Below are positions 53,387 through 62,612 of a stretch of DNA of 64,000 nucleotides, one piece after another. The notes beneath the pieces were generated by a model. The model saw nothing but the letters and a program-made list of their open reading frames with translations, made no database searches and was not told the origin of the DNA. The DNA comes from JAAYXE01 sp964391195 (GTDB lineage: Bacteria; Chloroflexota; Anaerolineae; Anaerolineales; UBA4823). Where the stretch lies: the NCBI GenBank assembly GCA_964391195.1, contig CAYMLG010000002.1, forward strand, positions 62,001 to 126,000. Direction: 5' to 3'. A program made the translations under genes and the position numbers. Positions within the stretch are counted from its first letter, which is position 1, and every line of letters begins with the position of its first letter.

Positions 53387-53665
53387 CTATCCGCCGCCTA
53401 CCGCCGGAAAAACGCCCACCGTATCTTCCGGATCCAGGACCGTATCCATACCCTGCTCAAGGAAGGAAGCATCGCGGCCGTTGACGAAGATGTGCACGTG
53501 GCGGTAGAGCTCACCGTGCTCGTCGAGCAGTTCCGCTCGCAGCCCGGGGAAGCGTTCGATCATGCGGTCCAACAGTTGGCGCACGGTGACCGCCTGAGGA
53601 AAGGGGAACTCCACCGTTTTCGCGCCCACAACCTGGCGCAGTGTAGCGTAAAAACTGACCTTCAT
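53387..53665 (-). CDS. MoaD/ThiS-type sulfur carrier
   Basis: 92 residues, beta-grasp fold starting KVSFYATLRQVVGAKTVEF and ending in VGVFPAVGGG. The C-terminal Gly-Gly is the sulfur-carrying tail that the other ubiquitin-like protein in this window lacks. It likely gives sulfur to molybdopterin synthase, though another pathway using such carriers is possible. It is convergent with the hypothetical gene (7 bp apart). Confidence 0.85.
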   Translation of the reverse strand: MKVSFYATLRQVVGAKTVEFPFPQAVTVRQLLDRMIERFPGLRAELLDEHGELYRHVHIFVNGRDASFLEQGMDTVLDPEDTVGVFPAVGGG

Positions 53666-53772
53666 TCCATCCTTCCGTTTTCTTTAGGTTTCGCCGGTAT
53701 CCTGATTATATCCGATGGATTGAAGTAAAATGGCCCTCACACCTTATCGTCAACAAATCAGGCAGGTGATGG

Positions 53773-56700
53773 ATGGAAGCTGGCAGTGCCAACCCTCAGC
53801 CGAATCCCCATGCTTCCCTTCCGGGTTTAGCAGGCAGGATTCTCAACACAATCGATCAAACCGCCCGACGGCTGCAAGGCGCCTCGCCGGACAAAGAGCA
53901 TCTCGACCAATTGATCCGGTACAGCCTGGCCTCACTGCCCCTGTTCGCCCTGATCGAAGTAAGCGCCGGTCCTGCGGCGAGCCCGCCCCTGCGCTGGGGC
54001 CATTTCCTGCCTGAACTGCCCATCCCCCTGGACGCCGGAGTAGACATCGAGCGGGACGAGGCGCTGCGCCGGGCCTGGTCCCAGATGCAAGCGGCGTACC
54101 TCCCCGACTTGCGGAAAATCCTCATCCCCCCTCTGCCCACCGCCGTACCCGGCCCGCTTCCCGCATGTTTTCTACCGTTCTGGGTCCGGGAAAACCGCCG
54201 CGGTTGGCTCATCCTGGCCGGCCCGGACCTCACCCCGGCGGACCTGCCCGCGGCGGCTGTCCTGGGCCACTATTTTGGCGCTCACCTGGCCGTTCTCGGG
54301 CCTACTTCCGGCGATCGATCTACAGAAAACGACCCTCCGGGGGGCCCTTCATCCCCCTCCCCGACCAGGCCCGGGATTGTCAATAAAGATACCCTGGCCC
54401 AGACCTTGCAGGAGGTCGGGGCGCTGCTCACCGCCCAGCTCAGCCTGGATGAAGTGCTCGAGAAGCTGATGGATTTGATGGGCCGCGCCGTAGCCTATGA
54501 CTCCATCTCCATCCAGCTCCTGGATCACGAAGGCCGGTTGAACCTCGCCGCCGGCCGGGGTTTCAAAGATATCGAACAGGCCAGGCAGACAGTCCGCCAG
54601 TTGAGCGAGCACATGCTCCATACCCACTGGGATAAAAACGTTGCCAGGGTCATTCCCGACACCCAAAACCACCCCAATTGGGGCGCGGCCACCTTCGCCG
54701 GTTATATCCGTTCCTGGGCCGGCGCCCCTTTACTGGTCAGAGGCCGGTTTATCGGCAGCCTGAACCTCGACAACTGTATCCCCAATGCTTACGATGAGCA
54801 TACTGCTGAAGCGGTGATGGCTTTCGCCAACCAGGCGGCAGTCGCCATCGAAAATGCCAGATTGTTCGAAGCCGAGCGCACGGCCCGCCTGCGCGCCGAA
54901 GCCCTGCGCGAAGCGGTCATGGCGATCGGCTCCTCCCTGTCTCTGAACCAGGTGCTCTACACCGTGCTGGAACAGTTGGCCCGGGTGCTGCCCTTCGACT
55001 CCGGCGCGGTGATGCTGCTCGAGGGGAACCGGCTTGTCCTCCCCGCCTGGCGCGGTTTCGATGCCCTTCCCGACCCTTCCCAGATCGGCAAATTAACCTT
55101 CAACCTGGACCAATATTCCAATCTACGCATTGTCATCCGGGAGAAACGGCCCCTCGTCATCCCCGATACCCTGGAAACCCCTCACTGGCTGCCAATCTCC
55201 ATCAGCCGCCACATCCGCTCCTGGTTGGGCGTGCCCCTCTTCGGCCGCGACGGGGTGATCGGCCTGTTCAGCCTGGATCGCACCAAGGAGGGCGGCTTCA
55301 GCGAGGATGAGGTGGCCCTGGCCCAGACCTTCAGCATGCAGGCGGCAGCAGCCATCGAAAACGCCCGCCTCTACGAGACGGAGGAGCAGCGGGCAGCCCA
55401 GTTAGAAGCCTTGCACCAGGCCAGTCTGATCCTGACCTCCAGCCTGGACTTGAAGAAAGTCCTCGACTCGATCTTGCACAGCACCCTCCATCTGCTGCCG
55501 GGGGCGAACAACACCCACATCTTCCTGTACGACCCCAATGAAGACAAATTGACTTTCCAGGCAGCCCTGTGGTCTGGAAGTTCGCAGCAGCGCCCCTGGA
55601 GTGAGCCCCGGAAAGATGGGCTGACGTATAACGTTGCCCGAGGCGGGGAAATGATCGTCGTCCCCGACATGCGCCTCCACCCCTTATTCGCCACTGCCCC
55701 GTCCAGTTGGCGCGGCGCCATCATCGGCCTGCCCTTGAAAATTGGGAACCGCACCGTAGGGGTGATGAACGTCTCCTACCGAGAACCCTACCAGTTCTCA
55801 ACGGAAGAACTGCGCATCCTGCGCCTCCTGGGCGATCAGGCGGCCATCGCCATCGAGAACGCCCGGCTGTTTACGCAGGCCGCCACCGAGCGCCGCCATC
55901 TCAGCCTGCTCTACGATCTGGGCCGGACCCTGGCGGCCAGTATGGATCCGGATGAAATCCTGCAGCGGGCGGTTTCACTCACTACCGAAGCCCTCCAGGG
56001 CATCATCGGCCAGATTTTCTTATACCAGCCCGACACCGGACGCCTGGTCCTGATGGTACACTACGGCCGGCCGGCTGACGAGGTCCAAGAAGTGGACAGC
56101 CAGCTCAACCTGAGCCTCGGGCAGGGCCTGGCCGGCTGGTCTGCCCTCCACCGCCGGGCGGTGATCGTGCCCGATGTCAAACACGATCCCCGCTGGTTCA
56201 GGGTCAACGACATTGACCAGGAAGCCTCTGCCGCCATTACCGCCCCCATCCTGATCGAGAACCGCCTGTTGGGTGTGATCACCATCCTTCACCCCCGGCC
56301 TGGGGTCTTCTCCGAGGATCACCTTGCCCTGCTGCAGGCTATCTCGCGCGAGCTGGCTTTAGGGCTGAGCAATGCCCAGCGCTACCAGCAAGTCGAACGC
56401 CGCCTGGCGGAAATTACATTGATCCAAAACCTCACCCAGGCATTTTCGCAGCGCCTCGACCTTCAAGTACTGCTCGATGAGGTGGTTACCCAGTTGAGCG
56501 AACGCCTAGGCTACCCGCAGGTGGAAATTTACCTCCACAACCGGGGGGTTTTGTCCCTGCGCGCGTTCCGGGGCCACGAACCTGCGGTGCGGGAACTGTC
56601 CATCCACCAGGGCCTGCTCGGCCGTGTGGTGCAAACCGGAGAAGCCGCACTGATCCCGGATACTCGCCGCTGCGAGGAGTGCAGGAACCGCAGCGATCAG

Positions 56701-58878
56701 GCAGTCACAGAACTGGCGGTGCCGATCTTTCGGGGCGGCGAAGTCATCGGCGTCATCGATATCCAATCCGGCCAGGCGGGCAGCCTGGATGAGCAGGATC
56801 TCGACCTGCTGCAGGTGCTGGCCGGCCAGATTTCGATCGCCTTCGAAAATGCCCTGCTCTACGAACAGGTGCGCCAACATGCCGAAGACCTGGAAGAAAC
56901 CGTCGCCCAGCGGACTTCGGAGCTGATGGAGCTCTACCAGCTCAGCCAGGAGATCGGCTACCAGCTTTCCTACGAAGCCCTGCTGCGCCTGCTTCTGCGC
57001 CACCTGCACACCGCCGTGCAGAGCGACACCGTGGCCGGCTGGCTGGAAAACGGGGATTTTCATGGCCTGCTGGTCATCACCAGCCGGCCCATTTCCGAGC
57101 AGGGGAAACAACTGATCCTCGAGCAGTGGCTTCAACAGGTGCGTGAGCTGAAAGCGGAGCCGGGCCTGGACCCTGGCCCGCTGGCGGTTATCGAGGCCGA
57201 AGACTTCCAACCCACCAAACCCCCATTGGTGGAGATCCAGTCCCTGCTCCTCTGCCCCATCTATGACGAAGAATCCCTGCGCGGGGGGCTCCTGGTATTT
57301 ATGGACCAAAGCGCTGGCATCAGCGCCGAACAGGAGCGCCTGGTAACGACCTTTGCCAACCAGGCTGCAACCGCCGTCCAGCGGCTGGCCTCGGTCCTCT
57401 CCGCCCAACAGAAGCACCTGGAAAGCCTGTTCGAGCACGTCCCCATGGGTGTGCTGCTCCTGGACACAGACTTCAACCTGCTGATCAGCAATCCCCGAGG
57501 ACGGGCAATCCTGGCGGTGCTCAATCAAGACGAAACAGCCACCAGGCTCACTCACCTGGGGCCGCTCCCCATAAGCGAGCTGATCCGGCGCCAGGAGGAG
57601 AAGGTGCCGGTGGAGATCGCCTTACCCCGGTCTCCCCGGCGCACGTTTTCCGCTCAGATCCGCCAGATTGGTGAAGAAAACCAGGAATGGGTCCTTACCC
57701 TGCACGAGACCACCGAGGAGCGCGAGAACCAACTCCGCATCCAGAGCCAGGAGCGCCTGGCCACCGTCGGCCAGCTCGCAGCCGGGATTGCCCACGACTT
57801 CAACAACATTATGGCCGCTATCCTGGTCTATGCCGACCTGCTCCACCAGGACCCGCAAATCCCTGAATCCAGCCGGGAAAAACTGGGGATCATCCGCCAG
57901 CAGGTGGAACGCGCCACCAGCCTGATCCGCCAGATCCTGGATTTCAGCCGCCGCTCGGTGATGGAACAGAGCGCCCTGGACCTGCTGCCGTTCATCAAAG
58001 AACTCGACAAGCTCCTGGGGCGCATCCTCCCCGAAACGATCCGCCTGGAGCTGACCTACCAGCCCGGGGAGTACTGGGCCCACGCCGATCCCACCCGCCT
58101 GCAGCAGGTCTTTATGAACCTGGCGTTGAATTCGAGGGATGCTATGCCCGACGGCGGGCTGCTCAAATTCTCACTGAGCAGGATCGAAACCCGCCCGGGA
58201 GAAAACCGCCCCTTATCGGAGATGACCGCCGGTGAATGGATCTGCATCTCCGTCTCCGACACCGGGACCGGTGTTCCGCCGGAAGTCCTACCCCATATTT
58301 TCGACCCCTTCTTCACCACCAAACCGGTCGGCCAGGGCACTGGCCTGGGTCTCGCCCAGGTCTATGGGATCATCAAACAGCACGACGGCTATCTCGATGT
58401 TTACAGCGAGGTGGGAAAAGGCACCCGTTTCGATCTTTATCTCCCGGCTCTTCCCGGAAAAGGAAACGCAAGCCGGTCGCCCGAGTCCGGCGCTCAGCCC
58501 CTGGGGCGGGGCGAGCTTGTGTTGGTCGTGGAGGACAATACCGATACCCGCCAGGCGCTCCAGGCCCTGTTAGAAGCCTTGCAGTACAGGGTGCTCACTG
58601 CAGCCAACGGCCAGGAAGCGCTGGAAGTGTTCGAAAGCTACCAATCGGAAATCGTGCTGGTCGTCAGCGATCTGGTCATGCCGCGCATGGGCGGCATCGC
58701 CCTGCTGCACGCCCTTCAGGAGCGCTGGCCCGGGGTGAAAATGCTCCTGATCACCGGACACCCGATGGAGATCGAAGACCAGATCGTTCTGGAAGTGGGA
58801 GCGGTCAACTGGCTGCAGAAGCCCTTCACCATAAAGAGCTTCACCCAGGCTATCCAGGCGCTGCTCCAGAATAATTAG
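53773..58878 (+). CDS. Soluble multi-GAF hybrid histidine kinase
   Basis: 1701 residues, no membrane helix. After a divergent N-terminal segment come about six GAF-type domains (approximately 205-365, 380-545, 555-700, 715-870, 890-1040 and 1060-1215; ends such as FANQAAVAIENARLFEAE recur). A PAS-like domain (about 1220-1320) follows. The kinase core has the phosphoacceptor His1341 in GIAHDFNNIMAAI and an HATPase domain (MNLALNSRDAM, DTGTGVPPEV, GTGLGLAQVYGI). A C-terminal receiver has Asp1633 in VVSDLVMPRMGG. GAF domains may bind small molecules or tetrapyrroles; ligand unknown. No output regulator is adjacent. Confidence 0.95.
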   Translation: MEAGSANPQPNPHASLPGLAGRILNTIDQTARRLQGASPDKEHLDQLIRYSLASLPLFALIEVSAGPAASPPLRWGHFLPELPIPLDAGVDIERDEALRRAWSQMQAAYLPDLRKILIPPLPTAVPGPLPACFLPFWVRENRRGWLILAGPDLTPADLPAAAVLGHYFGAHLAVLGPTSGDRSTENDPPGGPSSPSPTRPGIVNKDTLAQTLQEVGALLTAQLSLDEVLEKLMDLMGRAVAYDSISIQLLDHEGRLNLAAGRGFKDIEQARQTVRQLSEHMLHTHWDKNVARVIPDTQNHPNWGAATFAGYIRSWAGAPLLVRGRFIGSLNLDNCIPNAYDEHTAEAVMAFANQAAVAIENARLFEAERTARLRAEALREAVMAIGSSLSLNQVLYTVLEQLARVLPFDSGAVMLLEGNRLVLPAWRGFDALPDPSQIGKLTFNLDQYSNLRIVIREKRPLVIPDTLETPHWLPISISRHIRSWLGVPLFGRDGVIGLFSLDRTKEGGFSEDEVALAQTFSMQAAAAIENARLYETEEQRAAQLEALHQASLILTSSLDLKKVLDSILHSTLHLLPGANNTHIFLYDPNEDKLTFQAALWSGSSQQRPWSEPRKDGLTYNVARGGEMIVVPDMRLHPLFATAPSSWRGAIIGLPLKIGNRTVGVMNVSYREPYQFSTEELRILRLLGDQAAIAIENARLFTQAATERRHLSLLYDLGRTLAASMDPDEILQRAVSLTTEALQGIIGQIFLYQPDTGRLVLMVHYGRPADEVQEVDSQLNLSLGQGLAGWSALHRRAVIVPDVKHDPRWFRVNDIDQEASAAITAPILIENRLLGVITILHPRPGVFSEDHLALLQAISRELALGLSNAQRYQQVERRLAEITLIQNLTQAFSQRLDLQVLLDEVVTQLSERLGYPQVEIYLHNRGVLSLRAFRGHEPAVRELSIHQGLLGRVVQTGEAALIPDTRRCEECRNRSDQAVTELAVPIFRGGEVIGVIDIQSGQAGSLDEQDLDLLQVLAGQISIAFENALLYEQVRQHAEDLEETVAQRTSELMELYQLSQEIGYQLSYEALLRLLLRHLHTAVQSDTVAGWLENGDFHGLLVITSRPISEQGKQLILEQWLQQVRELKAEPGLDPGPLAVIEAEDFQPTKPPLVEIQSLLLCPIYDEESLRGGLLVFMDQSAGISAEQERLVTTFANQAATAVQRLASVLSAQQKHLESLFEHVPMGVLLLDTDFNLLISNPRGRAILAVLNQDETATRLTHLGPLPISELIRRQEEKVPVEIALPRSPRRTFSAQIRQIGEENQEWVLTLHETTEERENQLRIQSQERLATVGQLAAGIAHDFNNIMAAILVYADLLHQDPQIPESSREKLGIIRQQVERATSLIRQILDFSRRSVMEQSALDLLPFIKELDKLLGRILPETIRLELTYQPGEYWAHADPTRLQQVFMNLALNSRDAMPDGGLLKFSLSRIETRPGENRPLSEMTAGEWICISVSDTGTGVPPEVLPHIFDPFFTTKPVGQGTGLGLAQVYGIIKQHDGYLDVYSEVGKGTRFDLYLPALPGKGNASRSPESGAQPLGRGELVLVVEDNTDTRQALQALLEALQYRVLTAANGQEALEVFESYQSEIVLVVSDLVMPRMGGIALLHALQERWPGVKMLLITGHPMEIEDQIVLEVGAVNWLQKPFTIKSFTQAIQALLQNN

Positions 58879-59780
58879 CCGCTCATCATCTCCGGTCCCC
58901 CGGCCGTTCCATTCCCGGTTTGGCGGAAGCCATCCGGCAGGATCAGCGGTGTGCCGTAATCCGGGTGGGGCACAATCTTAATCGGGATCTGGTACACAGA
59001 ACCAAGCAGCCCGCTGGTCAGCACCTCCTGCGGCCGTCCGAAGGCCTGCAATTCGCCGCCCGCAAGCAGAGCCACCTGATCGGCATAAAGCGCGGCCAGG
59101 TTGAGGTCGTGCACCGCCATCAACACCGCCAGCCCCTGGTCCCTGGCCAGTTCGGCGACCAGGTTCAGCAGCAGCGATTGGTGCTGCAGGTCAAGATGCG
59201 AGGTAGGCTCATCCAACAGCAGGACCGGTGTGTCCTGCGCCAGCGCCCGCGCCAGCAGCACCCGCTGCTGCTCCCCGCCCGACAGCTCCCCCACCCGCCG
59301 TCCGGCGATGCCGGTCAACCGCGTACGTTCCAGCGACCACTGCACCCGTTGCAAGTCCTTTGGGCTCGCCTGGCCCAGCCATCCAAGGTAAGGGGTACGG
59401 CCGAGGAGCACCGTCTGCCATACGGTGAAATCCGCCGGGAGGTCCCGGGCCTGGGGGACGACCGCCAGGCAGGCGGCCCGTTCCGCCGGCGACATCCGCC
59501 TGGCATCACGGCCGTTGAGCCTGATCTGGCCCGATTGGGGAGCCAGCACACCGCTGATGACCCGCACCAGGGTGGTCTTCCCCGCCCCGTTCGGTCCGAT
59601 CAGGGCGATCACCTCCCCTCGCCGCACCTTGAAGCTCAGGCCTTTCAATACCTGGCGTTCGCCGTACCCGGCGGTGAGGGAGATGATCTCCAGCTTCGCC
59701 TCGGACTCTGCACCCAACCGGGCCCCCAACTTTGCCTCAAGCTTTGCGTCAAGCCCTGCCTCAAGCTTTGCGTCAAGCAT
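58875..59780 (-). CDS. btuD: Cobalamin/heme-type ABC importer ATPase (BtuD/FhuC-like)
   Basis: 301 residues. Walker A IGPNGAGKTTLVRV, signature ELSGGEQQRVLLARAL and Walker B VLLLDEPTSHLD are complete, and the order matches the FecCD-family importers. Residues 1-32 are a repetitive (D/E)AKLEA segment encoded by a 22-bp tandem DNA repeat, unusual for this family. The ATG follows GAGGAGGT by 4 nt. It is the third gene of btuF-btuC-btuD; the cobalamin riboswitch upstream gives the substrate. Confidence 0.9.
   Translation of the reverse strand: MLDAKLEAGLDAKLEAKLGARLGAESEAKLEIISLTAGYGERQVLKGLSFKVRRGEVIALIGPNGAGKTTLVRVISGVLAPQSGQIRLNGRDARRMSPAERAACLAVVPQARDLPADFTVWQTVLLGRTPYLGWLGQASPKDLQRVQWSLERTRLTGIAGRRVGELSGGEQQRVLLARALAQDTPVLLLDEPTSHLDLQHQSLLLNLVAELARDQGLAVLMAVHDLNLAALYADQVALLAGGELQAFGRPQEVLTSGLLGSVYQIPIKIVPHPDYGTPLILPDGFRQTGNGTAGGPEMMSG
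59733..59778. repeat. 22-bp tandem repeat encoding the N-terminal KLEA units
   Basis: tgcctcaagctttgcgtcaagc at 59733-59754 recurs at 59757-59778 with no change. The second unit starts exactly where the duplicated 55-bp gap flank starts. Confidence 0.9.
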
Positions 59781-59966
59781 TGGTACCTCCTCGACCTAAT
59801 CTGACCGCTGCNNNNNNNNNNNNNNNNNNNNNNNNNNNNNNNNNNNNNNNNNNNNNNNNNNNNNNNNNNNNNNNNNNNNNNNNNNNNNNNNNNNNNNNNN
59901 NNNNNNNNNNNTGCCTCAAGCTTTGCGTCAAGCATTGGTACCTCCTCGACCTAATCTGACCGCTGC
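59757..59966. other. Assembly artefact: 100-N gap with identical 55-bp flanks
   Basis: 59757-59811 equals 59912-59966; N fills 59812-59911. As at 39777-39986, the overlap is exactly 55 bases. Joined, the btuC stop lies 15 bp before the btuD start. Confidence 0.9.
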
Positions 59967-61057
59967 GAACGGCGCAGAATCCACAGAAAGAAAGGAGCCC
60001 CGGCCAGGGCGGTGATGATCCCCACCGGCAGTTCTTGCGGGGCCAGCAGAACCCGCGCCAGCAGGTCGGCCACCAGCAGCATACTGGCCCCCCCAAAAAT
60101 GGATAGCGGGATCAGCCGGCGGTAATCCGGCCCCCACAGCAGGCGCACCAGGTGAGGCACAATCAGCCCAACAAAGCCGATCACCCCGGTGAAAGAGACG
60201 GCTGCTGCTGCGGTCAGCGAGGCGGCCGCCACCAGCAGCTTTCGCGTCCGCTCCACCGGCAGCCCCAATTGCTGCGCCTGTTCTTCCCCGAACTGAAGCA
60301 CGTTGAGGGCGTGGCCCGAAAACAGAAGCATGACCAACCCCAAGACCACGTATGGCAGCAGCGCCAGCACCGGATCCCAGCCCGTGAGCGTGGCCCCTCC
60401 CAGCAGCCAGGCCACCGCCCGGTGTAGTTCCCCCTGCGAGCGCAGCATCAGGAATGAGGTGACCGCCGAAGCGAAGGACCCGACCGCCACACCTGCCAGG
60501 ATCAGCGTCGTCACGGGGGCTCTCCCACCCCGATAGGCGAGCAGGTACACGAGGATCACCGTCCCCATCGCCCCGATGAAGGCTGCGAACGGCACGGCGT
60601 ACATCCCCAGCAGGGTCCCCGGCCAGTTCACCGCCATCGCCACGATCGCCCCCAAACCCGCGCCCGACGCCACGCCGATCAGATAGGGGTCGGCCAGGGG
60701 GTTGCGGAAGATGCCCTGGTAGGCCGCCCCGCTGCCCGCCAGCGCTGCTCCGGTTAAGGCGATCAGCACCGTGTGTGGGAAGCGAATCTGCAGCAGGATG
60801 GTCGCGAAAGACTGCGGCCAATCGGGTTGGAGTTCCACCCCGGGCAGGGTGGAGACGATGATGCGCAGCGCCACGCCCGGGGGGACCATGACTGCTCCAA
60901 AAGCCACGCTCAACAACAGCGCCAGGCAGAGCAAGAGCAGATTGACCAGATAGGGGCCGAAGCGGCCGCCGGCCCTCCCGGCGGCTCCTTCCTCCGCCAG
61001 GGATGCCCTGCCCTGCGCCACCCGCTGCCGTGCTTCGGGAACTGAGACTTCTTTCAA
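59951..61057 (-). CDS. btuC: FecCD-family permease (BtuC-like)
   Basis: About 368 residues with ten hydrophobic helices. The family pieces RIVVSTL-like start, LQIRFPHTVLIALTGAALAG, GIFRNPLADPYLIGVASGAG, FTGVIGFVGLIVPHLVR and ELPVGIITALAGAPFFLWIL are present. It forms the membrane channel for cobalamin. TTG at 61055-61057 starts 13 bp after the btuF stop, with AGGA upstream; upstream starts would overlap btuF. The stop lies in the duplicated flank, so position 59951 corresponds to 59796 in the joined sequence. Confidence 0.9.
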   Translation of the reverse strand: MKEVSVPEARQRVAQGRASLAEEGAAGRAGGRFGPYLVNLLLLCLALLLSVAFGAVMVPPGVALRIIVSTLPGVELQPDWPQSFATILLQIRFPHTVLIALTGAALAGSGAAYQGIFRNPLADPYLIGVASGAGLGAIVAMAVNWPGTLLGMYAVPFAAFIGAMGTVILVYLLAYRGGRAPVTTLILAGVAVGSFASAVTSFLMLRSQGELHRAVAWLLGGATLTGWDPVLALLPYVVLGLVMLLFSGHALNVLQFGEEQAQQLGLPVERTRKLLVAAASLTAAAAVSFTGVIGFVGLIVPHLVRLLWGPDYRRLIPLSIFGGASMLLVADLLARVLLAPQELPVGIITALAGAPFFLWILRRSQRSD

Positions 61058-61070
61058 GACGGCATCATTC

Positions 61071-62153
61071 CTATGGGAACAGATCCGGGTGCAGGGCCTG
61101 GGCCAGGGCTTCGAACCCATCGACCATGCGCGGGCCGGGGCGGCTCACCAGGTTATCGTCGAAGGGATAGACCTGTCCCGATTGCACCGCCGACAGTTCC
61201 TCCCATCCTGCCCGCTGCGCCACGGACTCCGCCGTGACTCCCCCCCACACCGAGTCGCCGAGCAAGATGATCTCTGGGTCCTGGACGATCAGTTCTTCCA
61301 GGCTGATCTGGCCGTATTGGCCGGGCAGGCTCGCCCCCAGATTCCTACCCTTCGCCCGCTGGAGCAGGGTATCGATGAAGGTGCCCGTCCCGGCCGTGTA
61401 AGGCGCCGCCGGGTCGGTGGCATCGATCTCATAGAAGACCAGCGGTTCATCGCTCACCTGGCTCAGCGCCTCATCCACTGCCGCAACCCGGGCCTGGAGA
61501 GAGGAGATCAGCTCCATCGCCTCCGCCTCGTGACCGGTCAGCCGGGCCACTTTCTCCAAATTTACGTACATCCCTTCCAGCTCGACCGGGTTCTTCAGAT
61601 AATAAACCACCAGGCCCAGGTCTTCCAGGCTTTTCACCTGTTCCGGTGTGTTCAGTTCCGAGGCCAGCACCAGGTCGGGGTTGAGATCGACGATGGCCTC
61701 CATGTTGTAGTCGCCGAACGAGCCACCAACCGTGGGGATCTCCGCCGCCTCGGCCGGGTAATCGGAGAACTCATCCCGGCCGACAACCTGTCCCCCGGCG
61801 CCGATGGCGAACAGGATTTCGGTGTTGGAAGGCGCCAATGATACCACCCGCTGCGCGTAGTGCGGCAGGGTGATGGTGCGATCCAGGTCGTCGGTGACGT
61901 CAAAGGGTTCGCCGGGGGGCATATCTGCCGCGAGCGTGGGATCCACGGCGGGCATATTTTCCCCAGGCTCCTCAGTCTCAGCCGTCACGGGCTCCGCGGG
62001 CTCCTCGGTCTCGGCGGTCATGGGTTCGGTGGCTGCCGGGGTAGCATCGCTGCCAGGCGCAGCCGCTGGCGCGCAGGCCGTGAGAATCAGCGCCAGGGCC
62101 AGGATGGCCGCCAGCAGGATTAAGCGCGTTGGTTGAACGGGTTTCCTGTTCAA
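61071..62153 (-). CDS. btuF: Cobalamin-binding lipoprotein (BtuF-like)
   Basis: 360 residues. Lipobox LTAC (Cys27), an acidic Thr/Glu/Pro-rich linker (about 35-85), then the two-lobed binding domain: RVVSLAPSNTEILFAIGAG, VGGSFGDYNMEAIVDLNPDLVLA, and the C-lobe with PEIILLGDSVWGGV. It delivers cobalamin to BtuCD. TTG at 62151-62153 has AGGAG 9 nt upstream and gives a proper lipoprotein signal; the frame is open further but without a better start. Confidence 0.9.
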   Translation of the reverse strand: MNRKPVQPTRLILLAAILALALILTACAPAAAPGSDATPAATEPMTAETEEPAEPVTAETEEPGENMPAVDPTLAADMPPGEPFDVTDDLDRTITLPHYAQRVVSLAPSNTEILFAIGAGGQVVGRDEFSDYPAEAAEIPTVGGSFGDYNMEAIVDLNPDLVLASELNTPEQVKSLEDLGLVVYYLKNPVELEGMYVNLEKVARLTGHEAEAMELISSLQARVAAVDEALSQVSDEPLVFYEIDATDPAAPYTAGTGTFIDTLLQRAKGRNLGASLPGQYGQISLEELIVQDPEIILLGDSVWGGVTAESVAQRAGWEELSAVQSGQVYPFDDNLVSRPGPRMVDGFEALAQALHPDLFP

Positions 62154-62222
62154 AGCTGTGATCTCCTGAATGAATTTCGACTCTTGCTCACTCACCTCCG
62201 GCACAGGCCGGTTTAACGAAGA

Positions 62223-62245
62223 ACCCCTGCTGTGGCAGCAGGGGT
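62223..62245 (-). terminator. Terminator-like hairpin in the btuFCD leader
   Basis: Ten-bp stem 62236-62245 with 62223-62232, loop of 3 nt, followed on the reverse strand by TTCTTCGTT. It lies after the nine-codon frame and before btuF. Confidence 0.6.
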
Positions 62246-62252
62246 AGGATGC

Positions 62253-62282
62253 TCAGGCTTCCCGCTTGTGGTTTACAAGCAT
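62253..62282 (-). CDS. Nine-codon leader peptide in the riboswitch region
   Basis: Reading MLVNHKREA then TGA. AAAAGGAGG at 62288-62296 stands 5 nt before the ATG, the strongest ribosome site in the operon. ACCTC upstream can pair with GAGGT of that site (loop about 9 nt), so access could be switched. Presence of translation is an inference. Confidence 0.5.
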   Translation of the reverse strand: MLVNHKREA

Positions 62283-62324
62283 TCCCACCTCCTTTTCCAC
62301 GAGGTTGTGGTGAACGCAACCACA

Positions 62325-62490
<166 letters not shown>

Positions 62491-62512
62491 GCGGCGATCG
62501 GATTGTGCTTCT

Positions 62513-62541
62513 ATTGTATGACGGAAAACAGGACTCGTCAA
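62513..62541 (-). promoter_or_regulatory. Sigma70-type promoter of the riboswitch-btuFCD transcript
   Basis: Reverse strand TTGACG (62536-62541), 17-bp spacer, TACAAT (62513-62518), just before the riboswitch. Confidence 0.8.
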
Positions 62542-62612
62542 TTGGGATCTGCCCGCCGTGCCTGGCTTATGCCGGCTGGCGCGAGGGTCTTGATGATTAC
62601 GCGGTTAGTCTC

